A stretch of 64,000 bases of DNA from Misgurnus anguillicaudatus (taxonomy: Eukaryota; Chordata; Actinopteri; Cypriniformes; Cobitidae): contig NC_073343.2 of the NCBI RefSeq assembly GCF_027580225.2, positions 3,311,001 to 3,375,000 on the forward strand, given 5' to 3'. Every line of letters starts with the position of its first letter. The stretch's first letter is position 1. The notes beneath the pieces are model-generated. The model was not told where the DNA came from, did not search any database, and saw only the letters and a list, made by a program, of their open reading frames with translations. A program made the position numbers and the translations under genes. Of the stretch, positions 47,647-59,405 are shown in pieces.

Positions 47647-48420
47647 CTGTCAGAAAAAATTGTCAAAATATGTACCCATCTGTCACTGAGGTTTTGCCCT
47701 AAAGAGCTAATTTTAGTACCTCAGAGGTACATATTGGTACCAAAGAGAGGTGATTCTCGCACATTATGAGGTGTCATGAAATATTTTGATAAAAAAGTAA
47801 ATGCTATCAAAATAAGAAGCATACGGTTACAAACATCTCTTTATGTACTATTTTGCACATGATTTCAAATAACATCACACAAACCAATTTTGTTGTTTTT
47901 CCAAATTTAAGGGGAATATTTTCATTACCGCAACGTGTCCATGACTGAAATTGGGTTCTTTGACATGGAAATATTTATCATTAAAAAATCTAAAAAATAA
48001 AAAGCTTCAGTGCATGTTATACTATAAACATTTACAGTAAAGAAACATGTGGTATTTGGTGATCATTGGTAAATGTAGAGACAATAATAAAGAATATAAA
48101 TGTGTCCAAGATTAATTTTCTCATCCTCTGCTACAATTTTTAATCATTGTTTAAGCCCTCAGAGAACATATTACCTAGACAACTTTTTAGTTCTCATTAC
48201 CGAAACATGAGTTTGTTAATGCATATATTTAATGTAATATTATGTTGCGGTAATGATAATTTTTGATGATTATCTAAAAAAAGGCAAATAATTCTATAGG
48301 AAATATTTTTTAAATCCTCTAAAAATAATGATTATAGTAAGTTCAGACCTTAGTCCTATATGTGCAATATATATTTTGTGAGAATCACCCTATTAGTACC
48401 TCATTTATATCTAACAGCGG
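47647..48420. mobile_element. Dispersed GTACC-type MITE split by another element
   Basis: CACTGTCAGAAAAAATTGTC followed by TAGTACCTCAGAGGTACATA and TTGGTACC closely resembles one subrepeat block of the tandem array at 6.3-8.9 kb. It is broken by 47748-48391 and resumes as TATTAGTACCTC. The right end is not clear. Confidence 0.55.
47748..48391. mobile_element. DNA transposon remnant with GGTGATTCTC ends, copy 2
   Basis: AGGTGATTCTCGCACA and TTTTGTGAGAATCACCCT are the ends. CATTACCGCAACGTGTCC inside matches the copy at 10446-11359. Non-coding. Confidence 0.75.
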
Positions 48421-48667
48421 TAAAGGTAAAATAAAAAAAGTAAAAATATGGAGGCATGTAGTTTTATCTACAAATTAAAATTACAAACAATTTGTAAGCA
48501 TTTTACCACATAAACAGTGCACAAATTACCTAGTTAACCAATTTGCTTATAGACTAATCTACAGTATACAAGCACTGTGACCTATACTGTAGTATACATA
48601 CTGCATACCCAATTCATATATGAGATAAATAGCAAATAACTGTTAATAACAGAAAAAAATAATTGCA

Positions 48668-49078
48668 ATAGACCCCTTCAAAGTTTGTAAACATTGAATG
48701 ACTATCGGGTGCGCGTGCAGCATGGGGTCAAACTGTTCATACCATCCAGGCTTTATAATGTAATCTAACAGGGCTGAAAAATTATGACTTACCTCAAATG
48801 AAGTGAACACAACAAACACAAGCCTCTTTGATATTTGCATTGTTCCAGTCTACACGTTAATTGCTTGCAGCTGCAGATGTTGTATTTTTTTGTTTTTGAG
48901 ATTCTGCATGAATCGCGAAAACTTAACGAAAGACCTGGTGCGATTTTCACAACCCACGACGTAAGTAGGCATTTTTGACGATACCAAATAATACGCAACC
49001 CTATCTGCTGTAATGGCTTTTCTGACCCTGACATGCGCAGTGGAAACTGCCTGTGACGTGAACCGTGAATGGGTCTAT
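48668..49078. mobile_element. MITE with ATAGACCC termini
   Basis: ATAGACCCCTTCAAAG at the left is mirrored by CGTGAATGGGTCTAT at the right, about 411 bp apart. The 81-residue minus-strand frame inside (48789-49034) has no domain I recognise and is probably fortuitous. Confidence 0.5.
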
Positions 49079-49624
49079 AAAGAACTGGCTACTAGAAAAA
49101 CAAACCGCCATATAAAATTAACCATATCCATCTAAATCTTTAACAGTATACTGTATAAACAAAGTCTAAGGTTTTGGACTAAAGACCCATTTAAATGAGG
49201 CCAGGAACCATGCACAAATGGTAAAAATACATAATGCTTATTCAATGATATAGCTATGAAAATATCACATATTATCTTGGATTCTGTACCCTTGACGGTA
49301 ACAACCTAAACAACACACGTAACTTCTGGTAAACTCCGCTAAGAATCAATAACAACAAAGTCCTTTAAGAGTAGTTTATTTCTGATAACAAGCAAAATAA
49401 ACAACAGGTAGATTACCTTAGCTATAGCGTATCAAAAACTACACCAAGCTAAGGTTACTGACTATATAATGTATAAAATCTTAACTACAGAGCGGCTGCC
49501 AAACCTCCCATCAAATAGCGGTAATCCAGGATCACGTCTTTCCTCGTCTTTAGGAAACCAAAACATTTGTTATTTTTAACAAGATATTTGATCCAAAGTT
49601 CAGATTAGCAACTAATCAGACCAA

Positions 49625-49862
49625 TAAAGCCGAGGTGCGTGATGCCAATGTTGACTTTCGAAATCACCTAAACAAACACGCCCCTACCCCAATAGAATCT
49701 GGACTTTCTTTTGATAGACCCGCCTCACACATATGCAATCCAGGCAACGATGTTGGTTAGTAGACACACCCCTTACTGCTGATTGGCTACAAGTGTGTTT
49801 TGGTAGTCGACCCGAAGTCAACTTTCCAAAGTGTTTTTGAAAATCATGCACCCCGCCTTTAA
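49625..49862. mobile_element. MITE family E, copy 2
   Basis: TAAAGCCGAGGTGCGTGATG at the left and AATCATGCACCCCGCCTTTAA at the right. Interior TAGACACACCCCTTACTGCT and CCCCTACCCCAATAGAATCT are the inverse of 35217-35426. Confidence 0.75.
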
Positions 49863-50001
49863 ACAAACAGTGACCGGAAGTTAAGTTCTGTTCAGACGCG
49901 TAATTGCGTCATTGCACGTGCGTCCAATGAAACCGTCTATATAATATTGTGAATGAACATCTTCTTGTGATAAACGTAAACCTTGAAGGACTGTAAGTCA
50001 C

Positions 50002-50285
50002 TTAAAGCAACACTATGTAGTTTTTTTACCTTTAAATAATGTCTCTAAAATTATTTCAGTGATAAAACAACTTTTAACTGGACAAATTGTACCGTTGCTG
50101 CAACCTGAGCAGCCTTCTAGCTTCTACAAGCACACTCTGAAAGTGGTGGTGGAGGGTAGAGCACACAGCCCCGCCCCTCCCTCTGCCTGCAGAAGAGTGT
50201 CTGATACCTGGCACTGTTGCGCTTTTCAACCACATGGGGGAGCTGTAAGTCATTTTTACATGGAAACTACATAGTGTTGCTTTAA
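50002..50285. mobile_element. TTAA MITE with perfect 22-bp inverted repeats
   Basis: TTAAAGCAACACTATGTAGT begins it and ACTACATAGTGTTGCTTTAA ends it; the match continues two more bases inward, so the terminal repeats are perfect over 22 bp including TTAA. 284 bp with a GC-richer core. Probably one of the younger insertions here. Confidence 0.9.
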
Positions 50286-52173
50286 GCTAAAAGCTTTCGC
50301 CAGATACATAATGTAAAATTTGATTTAGCAATCTGGAAAGTTGAACCAAGTATGATGAGGTGCGCCTTTCTTTACGACACAGTATGTTTTTTCCTGTCCT
50401 GCAACAAACTCCACACATAATTTGCAAGATTTAATAGCGCCATGCAAACCTCATGTAAACCCTATTCAAACTGCAAAAGGCAAACCTCAGTGTTACAATC
50501 CCCAAACTACGTATATTAACAGCAGTATACAACGTTACGTGAATATATAACGTATGTGCAACGTATAAATAACGATATGTCTAAGACACAGTTTTTCACG
50601 TCTCAGAGTTGTCAAAATTAAGTGCATTCCCTTTATTTTGGTACAGAAACTGTGAACTCCGAGCAGCAAATGAAACAAGCCTTCCAAATAGTAATTGCCC
50701 TCACTTTTCCCCCTAAGAATCTTTCTGCACTTTAAGGCTGAATGGAAGTGAAGTGGGAAGGCTGTGGCAGGGGGCCATTCAGCACAGAGAGGTTTGCAGG
50801 ATTGAAAATCAACAGGCAATGTGTAGTTATGCTGCTCACTGATTAAAAGAGATCAACACCATTGATTTTCTGTACACTTAAATCATCCTCTGCTATAGGA
50901 TTTCAGTCAACAGCTTTGGTGGCAAAGACTGCCGGTGTCTAAACCATTTATCCTTATGTGGGTCCGTCGATATGTGGAAAGCGCCCGGCGATGTAATTCA
51001 GTTAAAATGACTGCCTCATCATTGGACCGTGTCATTTTAGGCCCCTGTCTATTTGGTCAAACAGCAAGTTTCTAAAGCGAAAGACATCGGTTGACGTTAT
51101 TTAAAATGGGAAATAGTTTATGTGTTTTGCTTTGTGGGAGGTGGAACAGACCTTTAAAGCAAAGAAACATTCAGACTACTCGTGTAGCTGCGATACAACA
51201 CGAGGGCACAAGCAATTTGGCTTTTTTATCTAATTATACACTTACTTCCAGCTGTGCGGCTGGTAGAAGGAAAGCCATTTGCTGATAATGAGTACCCAAC
51301 AAATTCGTAATACTGTGCAAGCACTGCTGTGTGGATCAAGACAGGAAGTGAATTCAAATGGCATCTTTCCTTTATTTGAAACTTTTTTCAATAAGTTTTT
51401 AGCTTGTAAAGACCACATTAAAGTATTTCATGACCGCACTGGGTCATCATGTTTGGTCTGTTTAACTAAAAAAGAAAAAGATTTAAATCTGCCAGTAGTG
51501 AATTTTGGGACAGTTTTATTAAACAAGGCAAACTAGCGTTTACTCTTATAAGAGTGCAATTTCAATAAAGCACCAATGGTAGTGGACATTTCTGTGAGTG
51601 ATTTGCTGACAATATGCAAGTTAAAGAACAAAGGCGCAAAAAATATAATTTCCATAACGACCAACGGAATCTACCAAGATCAGCGCAAATTAATGAGGGT
51701 TCAAGACATGCAACATATGTATATGCAATAAGGTCAGTCACAAAAAACACAGTCCACGGCTTTTTAGTGCTAATTTTTTAACGCTAATTTCCAGCACAAA
51801 TTAATAGTTTTAGCGGCAAAAGAAGTGTTTGCGTGGTGCAAGCTAAATTTGACCCTTTGTCAATTTTTTGGAGTACACTAGCATTCAACAAAAATGAATG
51901 TACACACTGCAATCTTTTGGGAGTGACAACCGCATATAAACGCGGGAGTGAATCCCCTAAATTTTTGTTACATGTCTGTACGGAACAAGACTAGCTCCCG
52001 AAAATGTGATGATTGACACAGAGATAACCATAGCAACGTTTTGCCTTTTCGAATGCTTATCACTAACATCTTTGACCAAAGTAATTTAACAGCGTTATGT
52101 TTTGCAATAAACCTCCGTCTTGGCGTTGTGCATTGTACGCATTTTTGAGGCTGCTCCACAGCGGGCTGTCTTG
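50286..52173. other. Unassigned intronic sequence
   Basis: No exon or element borders recognised. Short frames at 50535-50819 and 51279-51536 show no domain. Confidence 0.45.
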
Positions 52174-52392
52174 CAGTGTTGCCAGGTCCTCGTCTTTTTT
52201 GTACGTACATACCGTTTTGGCGCACAACCATTAAGGCTTTTGGCTCAAAAAGCGATCAAAATTTGGTGTTAATAAATTGTGAAGGTGCCGATCCCAATAT
52301 TTTGATCTTTGAGGTAAAGCATTTGGATTTATTTCGGTTTATTATTGGATTTTTCTTGTTTGCTGTTTTTTTGTGCAAGATCTGGCAACACT
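52174..52392. mobile_element. Short MITE with CAGTGTTGCCAG ends
   Basis: CAGTGTTGCCAGGTCCTCG pairs with GATCTGGCAACACTAG. The 72-residue plus-strand frame across it has no recognised domain. Confidence 0.5.
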
Positions 52393-53568
52393 AGTAAACA
52401 AACACACGTGCCTCTGTCATTTTCTGCACCGCGCATACAGAAGACTTTTTCCCCTTCAAACCATTTATTTTTCAGAAGAGAGACCTGTCATGTCCATGAT
52501 GCATGTTTAAACACTGTTTCCTGTAGATGCGGATGTCAAAGACGGCTGTTTTCCCGGTCTTGCGTCCAAAGATAGCCTACGATAGTTTTCTGAGAGTGTC
52601 AGAAATTCGGCATGATCACCGCACAGTGTGTTTGTTGCTACGACCTGGGCGCTGGTATTTGTTTACCACGAGTGCATGCTGGTGACGTTGCGCTAACGTG
52701 TGACGCAGCCGCCGAAGCTTCCGTGTCATCATCGTACAGTCTACATGCCTGTCGTACCCGAGTTTAAATGATCCATGTCGCACAGTGTGATAAGGTAATG
52801 ATCTCATAAGAGGGCAAAATCCTGCAGTGTATTCCGGCCTTAAGACCTTGGGGAATCCTTGGGAGGAGTGACGTAGCAGAGAACTTGCGCATGAATAAAA
52901 TATACAGATAATGAAATCAGAGCAATGTACGTTTTTTACAACAATACTCTGTGCATTAAATCAATTTGAACAGATTAATTAACGTGACATTATCTATTAT
53001 GTTGTTAAATGGTTCAAACGACAAATCCGCCACAAAGTTACTATGTTTCGGGAAACAGTCTAGACTAGGTAATTAGTTTCTCCAACTATGCATCATGTAT
53101 TATGGTGGTTCAGCAGCGAGTTACGTTATTGCACTCCTGAACAGCGGGGTGGATGTTCATGAGTATCTTTCTTTGCCTCTCTCTCGTTCTCTCTCTCTCC
53201 TTAAGAGAACAAAACTTGAGGGCATTTAGCAGATGCCGGACTTACAAAAGTTAATTTATTTGCCAGTGTAAGTGTGCCACGGTCAACAGATGGCAAGCAC
53301 GCCTGTCTAAATGTTTTTCTGTTAGTTGTAGAGAAACAGCAGCTATACAGTTATGCACAACAATAGATATACTAAAACAATGTGTGTTGTGTAATTATTA
53401 GGCTATTTGTCCTAAGAAGTTAGGTCATGTGTCCAACAAAGTGTTTTTCCTGGAGCCAGCATACTTTTTTAGTTGTTTCCAATAAAGCACCACATTTTAA
53501 ATTTCTAACCGTATAACATTAATTCCCTGCCATATTATTTCCAAATATCCTGTTTCTCTCGGTTAACT

Positions 53569-53857
53569 TTAAAGGAATAGTATGTAAGAAATGTATATCA
53601 ATTAATCATAAAATGGCCCTGATATGTCACTAGACATTAAGAAATCATTTTCATTTCAAATACTTATATCACTCACAACAGCGGTCCAGCCAGGATATTG
53701 TCATTTAAAAAGTGGAGTTGCAGCCCTCAACTCATGTTTATGTTGAGTTCATTTTGAGTATTGGCCACCAGTTGTGTGGTTGCAGTACCAGTTTTAGCCA
53801 CAATTTTTTTGATTGCAGTACCAGTTTTGGCTACAATCCTATATACTGTTCCTTTAA
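53569..53857. mobile_element. TTAA MITE adjoining a fold-back element
   Basis: TTAAAGGAATAGTATGTAAG to CCTATATACTGTTCCTTTAA, imperfect inverted repeats with TTAA borders. Its right TTAA (53854-53857) is also the left TTAA of the next element. Confidence 0.8.
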
Positions 53858-54584
53858 AGGAATAGTCTACTCATTTTTAATATTAAAATATGTTATTACC
53901 TTAACTAAGAATTGTTGATACATCCCTCTATCATCTGTGTGCGTGCACATAAGCGCTGGAGCGCGCTGCGACGCTTCGATAGCATTTAGCTAAGCCCCAT
54001 TCATTCAATGGTACCATTTAGAGATAAAGTTAGAAGTGACCAAACACATCAACGTTTTTCCTATTTAAGACGAGTGGTTATACCAGCAAGTTTGGTGGTA
54101 CAAAATAAAACGTGGCGCTTTTCTAAGCGGATTTGGAAGGGGAACTATATTTTGTGGCGTGATGGCACTTTTGGGAGTACTTCGACTCGGCGCAGTAACA
54201 CCCTCCCTCTCCCATTATGAGAGTGAGAAGGGGAGCGGACTTTTCAGGCGAGTCGAAGTGCTCCCAGGGGTGCTATTGCGCCATAGAACGTGGTTCCTCT
54301 TTTAAATCCGCTTAGAAAAGCATTACGTTTTATTTTGTACCACCAGACTTGCTCGTATAACTACTCATCTTAAATAGGAAAAACGTTGATGTGTTTGGTC
54401 ACTTCTAACTTTATAACTAAATGGTACCATTGAATGAATGGGGCTTAGCTAAATGCTATTGAAGCGTCGCAGCGCGCTCCAGTGCTTACGTGCACGCACA
54501 CAGATGATAGAGGGATGTATCAACAATTCTTAGTTAAGGTAATAACATATTTTAATATTGAAAATGAGTAGAGTATTCCTTTAA
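53854..54584. mobile_element. 731-bp fold-back TTAA element
   Basis: TTAAAGGAATAGTCTACTCA to TGAGTAGAGTATTCCTTTAA. The arms stay complementary almost to the centre: CATCCCTCTATCATCTGTGT / ACACAGATGATAGAGGGATG, ATTCATTCAATGGTACCATT / AATGGTACCATTGAATGAAT, AAAACGTTGATGTGTTTGG and its inverse, and GAGTACTTCGACTCG / CGAGTCGAAGTGCTC. The loop is near 54190-54240. A 70-residue frame in the left arm has no recognised domain. Confidence 0.9.
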
Positions 54585-56192
54585 GATTAGGGTTTGTATA
54601 TTTCTAATAGCCATGGATATATTCCATGCTTTTATTGCATCAAGGTACAAACGGCCAATTGCGGACCTGCTGCGGTAGTGAAACGGCGGGGAGTGCCATA
54701 GCCGCAAGCTTTAGCGTTGACAGAATACATGGGGAGCAGCAGATGGTACCTCTGTATCTTCACTTCTTCTAACTCAAGAAACATCAGATGAGTTCAAGAG
54801 CGAAAGATGCCAAAATGTACACAGGACAGATGTTTCCTGCTTTGAAGCACCATGTGTGGATATGCTCAACTGCTCAGATGAGAGTAATGTCCCTGATGTA
54901 AAGTTCACATGGTGTTTAGCACAAAAATTATGCTAGAGATTACCAATCATTTTTACCATTTTTGTAAAGTGTCATTTTAATTTAGCTTTTTGTCTGTCCT
55001 TATATATTTGATACTTTTTGGTCTACATATTCCTACATATTATATTTCAAACACAATTTGACTTTTCAAAATTTTTAAAATGTTTGAATACCATTCTCCA
55101 TCACCGAGGTTGCCATTTCAGAGGTGGCATGTTTGAAGGGCAATGGCACTGACATTTCAGCTGTTGTTGTAGACTGTCTAACAAAGTATTCAAAGGTGTC
55201 ACCAGCCATTTCAGGTTCAGAATAGCTAGAACGGTTCCGTCATTATCAGTAAAAGGAAAGGAGTCATAATGTGACCTCCATTATTACTATTCAAACAGTG
55301 AACTTAAACACATTTATAAAGAGGTTGAAAATAATTAATTGTGGAGGTCTACACCTTTAATGGTTCAAATGTGAAAATGTTTAAATGGAGGGACAATTCA
55401 TAATTTGCACTTTATACTTTTTTACTGTTCCCAATGCAACTATTAATTCCATATCAGTATGTGCCAATCAAAGGCAACCCCCATTCGCTAGTTATGCAAG
55501 TTTTGAAACTGATCGTAAAATATGAGCAGCTTAATTCCCTTTACTCCAGAGTTGTGCTCCAGATTTAGCTCATTTGGCAGAGGAGGCTCATTTCCATCAG
55601 TGCTACGCTGCTATAATGGGGTGAGTGTATGTGTGTCATAAAGGGTGAAGGCAGGGGGTAAGGTTTGCTGAAATGCCCTTAGTTATACTGCCCATTCTAG
55701 AGACACGAGAGTCCCTGTGGACCACCATAACAGGCTACGATAAAACTAGCGGACAGATGCAGATAGCCAGAAAGACTTCCCGAATCTGATAGAAAGGGAA
55801 ATCAGACCCCATTAAACCACAAGGTCATGGTTATATGCAACCTATTAGAATGAGATAAGAATTTACATTTTTTTTGTCAATGTTTACATTTACTGTATAA
55901 TGTCAATTTATACTGAGCAGTTAGAAGGTATACTTTATAATATGTATTTTATGCATGAAGCTCAGATGCAAAACCCTTGTCTGACATGCTTTCTTGTACT
56001 GTAAATTCACATTTTTGTTAGATTCTAAATGGATTCTGCTAACAAACTGGTATGGCCTAAGGCTGGGATTAAGCGGATTTGCAGCAAAAGTATTTGATGT
56101 CGAGAGCATTTGGGATAACATCATTATCTAATTTTTGACAGAGGTGCGTTTAGCGGCTTTTGCATCGAAGCTTTTCATTTTTCTTTATGTAT
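54585..56192. other. Unassigned intronic sequence
   Basis: No exon or element borders recognised. Confidence 0.45.
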
Positions 56193-56423
56193 ACACTGTA
56201 AAAAATGTGCTGTAATTATGCTTTACATAAGAATTACATTAGAATTATGCAGCCGGTTGCCAGTAACTTACTGTAGAAGATAAAGACTGAAAATGTTTCA
56301 TGTTCATTTAACTTTGAACAAACTGTTGCCAGTAAATAACATAAATGTAAAATAAGTTACTGGCAGCTAGTTGTCAGTAATACCCAGTAATACTGTAATT
56401 TCTACAGAATTTTTTTACAGTGT
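56193..56423. mobile_element. MITE with ACACTGTAAAAAA ends
   Basis: ACACTGTAAAAAATGTGCTG to AATTTTTTTACAGTGT. ATGTAT stands directly before (56187-56192) and after (56424-56429), consistent with a target duplication. Internal repeats of TTGCCAGTAA. Confidence 0.75.
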
Positions 56424-56498
56424 ATGTATATTATGTATTATTGTCACATACTGTTAAAATGCACCTCACTCCCTCAACTGTGTGCTTTTGGGCCCATT

Positions 56499-56974
56499 TT
56501 AACTCTTTCACCGCCAGCGGTTTTTAAAAAAGTTGCCAGTCAGCTGCAGCATTTTTCATGATTTTCACAAAAGTTTAATGCCTTCAAGAAAATGTTCTTC
56601 TTAAAATATATAAACATACAATATATAAAATGAATGAACAGTCTCTCTGCGTAAAAAAAAAAAAGATTCATCCTACCTTCATTAGTTCTCTTTTTATCAC
56701 CTCTTAAAAATGGGTAGGTTTCTTCAAAAACACAAAATTTTGAGCAAATTTTGAGATAATTCCATTTAGTGAAGGACGTTTGATAGAGATCCGATGCAGA
56801 GCAATCCTCAAAACTTACACGGACATACAGCTGTTTGCCCTAGGGCAATATTTCTGGGTTTTACAAGTTGCGGAACAACACCACGTGGTGGATAATAGCG
56901 GTATTGCAGAAAGCCGGAAATACTCGTCATTGGCCTGGAAAGCTTTTTTATGCCAATGGCAGGGAAAGAGTTAA
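56499..56974. mobile_element. TTAA MITE family D, copy 2
   Basis: TTAACTCTTTCACCGCCAGC to CCAATGGCAGGGAAAGAGTTAA with TTAA borders. Contains AAGAAAATGTTCTTCTTAAA and a right-hand block GATAATAGCGGTATTGCAGA also seen, decayed and inverted, near 33.7 kb. Confidence 0.8.
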
Positions 56975-57577
56975 ACGCCCTGCACTAATGTACAGTATAT
57001 ATCATTTTCTCTTAGTATATTGTTTATAATTTTTTTACATTTCCTCGATTCATTACACAGCAATCTATAATTCTTGATTCTGATTGGCAGCCACAACATT
57101 TCAAGGTTCTTTCTTTTCACATTATTACAGCTCAAAACTAATACAAACACGACAAATATTATGACAGGTATGGTTTAATATTACAATAAAAAATATTAAA
57201 AATAAATATAAATATATCTTTTAATAAAATATGACATTATATTTAAAGATGGTTAACCAATTAGTGTGTTCGTAACATTTGTCTTGTCTTATCTTAAAAC
57301 CAAAAATAAATAGATTTTCCTCAAGGAAGGTCTGCCTGGTTAAAATGAGCTAATAAAATTTTCAAATCAATATTTACCTTATTTATGAGGTAAATAGTTG
57401 TGTAATAAGTGGGAAAATGTACAGCCTGTATAACAATAATAACAATCTGCTGCCTATACATTAACCCTTACTTATAGTATTGTACTTGGTACTTGTTATG
57501 CACCAGTACACCAAGACAAATTCCTTGAAAATGTACACCTGTAAAACATGGCAATAAAGTTGATTTTATTAAGTATG

Positions 57578-58009
57578 TTAACTCATTCGCCGCCAGCCAA
57601 TTTTTAAAAATTTGCCCACCAGCTTTTTTGTGATTTTCACAAGTTTTACAAAATGCCTTCCAAGAAAATTTTCTTCTAAAAATATATAAACATACAAATA
57701 TATCAAATTAAAGTACAGACCCTTTCAAACAAACAATAAACAAACAAACATCTATATCTTTTCTCTGCTTATAAACTCTTAAATATGAGTATTTTTCAAA
57801 AAAAAAATTGTAGCAAAAAGTTAAAATAATTGAATTTTTGAAGTAATTTAGTTAAAGATCAGATTCAGAACGATTGTCAAAACACATCAGAGTTCAAAAT
57901 TAATGTTTTTGGCTTCAGTTTTTTCATAAATTGGGTAAGAACACGTTTTTTATGCAAATGTTTTTTCTTAATTGAAGAGATAACTCATTAATGGCGGGGA
58001 AAGAGTTAA
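57578..58009. mobile_element. TTAA MITE family D, copy 3
   Basis: TTAACTCATTCGCCGCCAGC to TTAATGGCGGGGAAAGAGTTAA. It shares ATGCCTTCCAAGAAAATTTT with the copy 600 bp upstream, in the same orientation. Confidence 0.8.
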
Positions 58010-59223
58010 GTATATTATTAATTGACATCACATACTTGTTTTAATTACAATGTGACAATTGCAATGTGTCTGTGAAATCCAGGGTAAAGTCTTAAAGTCT
58101 AATTGAGATAACAAACATCAAAGTTTGATTTTAACCATTTACTTCACATTGATTCCAATCTTTGACATAACCTTATTACTCAGTCAACATTAAACATATT
58201 AAGTTTAAATTTTCTAAGAAAATATAATCATCTGTCATTCACAAAGCACCGTGCTAAACTCAGTTTGACGTTGGTGTGAATTGAAATGCAGACTGCGAGC
58301 CAAAGCCCATCATCTGACATTAGTGCCTGACCTCACTGATGCTCATATGACTGAAAACGATCAGTAGATCTTACACCAGCATATGGAGAAACAGCTCTCT
58401 TTAATTTCTCATGCTTTTGACATGTTTAAAAGCACATACGACTGTACCTACAGTACCTTTAGCTATAAACATCTACACTATCTGTCCGAAGATTTCCTAA
58501 TACAGAATAATGTCTGGGAAGAAATCTTTTTTTTTTTTTAAAGAAAAGCAAGGTAATTTCCAAACCCGCATTTGTTATATGAATATTGATTGCTTTACGT
58601 TATGAACATATCCAGTCAAATTCACTCTCTCGTCTTGGTAAAATTGCAAAGAACATTGTGCGGCTCAGCCAAATTATGCCAATTTTAATATAATTCCCTA
58701 TTGTTATGGCCGAAGGAACAGTGTTGTATAATGTTACAGAGAAATGACGGACGTCTTATTGGAACTGGCACATTAAAATACTAAGATTAATGGAATAGTG
58801 AGGCTGACACAGAGCAATGTGAGAGACATCTTATTTCTGAATTGATTATTTATAAAGGCATGTGAAAGAAAAAGAAAGATTTGTGAAAGAAAAGCCCCCA
58901 GTTGTGTCAACTCACATAAGTTATATAAAGCACAAAATGCACAGAATGAAAACGTGGTGTTAACATTGTTACTGAGAGCATATGTTAAGTGTGTGTTTGT
59001 GTTAATTAAACCTTAAAACTAAACCCTACAAAATAATGACAAAGTGTTGCAGAAATCTATATGTACACTGACACCTTGAAGATATTTGGGATTAAATTTA
59101 GTCCTAACACCGTTCAGGCTTTTGTTATTGTACCTGTGAAAATGTCCAAAAGAGAAATGCTGTGTAGGCACCAGGACCAGACAATAAATCAGGATCAGTT
59201 TTGGAGAAGCAGCTCTGACTTAC
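58010..59223. other. Intronic sequence next to the LNS6 exon
   Basis: Nothing recognised apart from the donor site of the exon at its right edge. It is repeat-poor and could hold splicing-regulatory sequence, but no specific site can be named. Confidence 0.45.
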
Positions 59224-59405
59224 TATGTGAAGCATGAGGTAGTCTCCCAGGCCGGGGGCGCTGTCGATGCGGATAAGGACGCCATCCTTGAGCGAGGTGC
59301 TGAAGCCCACAGTCAGTCTGTCCGTACGGGTGCTCGGGCGCTCATTTGCTGGCCAGTTAAAGGTAATGAGGCCTCCTCCTTTCCCAAAGATGTACGTTGT
59401 TCCAG
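59224..59405 (-). CDS. nrxn3: Neurexin-3 exon, first half of LNS6 domain
   Basis: Internal coding exon of 182 bp. It follows a pyrimidine-rich acceptor (CAG at 59408-59406), starts in phase 1 by completing the Ala of AGTTYIF, and ends in phase 0 after GDYLMLHI at a perfect donor GTAAGT (59223-59218). The peptide reads [14 protein letters not shown], then [35 protein letters not shown] and LGDYLMLHI. This is the start of the sixth laminin-G/LNS domain, common to alpha- and beta-neurexins, presynaptic adhesion receptors whose ectodomain binds neuroligins, LRRTMs and cerebellins. The Asp of GLGD corresponds to the side-chain calcium ligand of neurexin-1beta LNS. The motifs APGLGD and KDG-(I/V)-L-RID favour NRXN3 over NRXN1 (SSGLGD) and NRXN2 (ASGLGD). 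The identity rests on recalled family sequence, and the a/b paralogue cannot be decided. No in-frame stop is seen. Confidence 0.95.

Larger units (their letters stand above)
19753..59223 (-). other. nrxn3: Large nrxn3 intron within the LNS6 coding region
   Basis: A 39,471-bp phase-0 intron bounded by GTAAGT at 59223-59218 and TTTTAG at 19758-19753 on the minus strand. Its content is mostly transposon debris, listed separately. I saw no additional neurexin-like exon inside it, and the flanking exons join in frame without one. Confidence 0.9.

Noticed and set aside
51968..52807. A possible retrotransposon coding remnant
   Set aside because: Several short frames on both strands but no reverse transcriptase, integrase or gag-like motif; only a short CAGTGTTGCC MITE could be defined.
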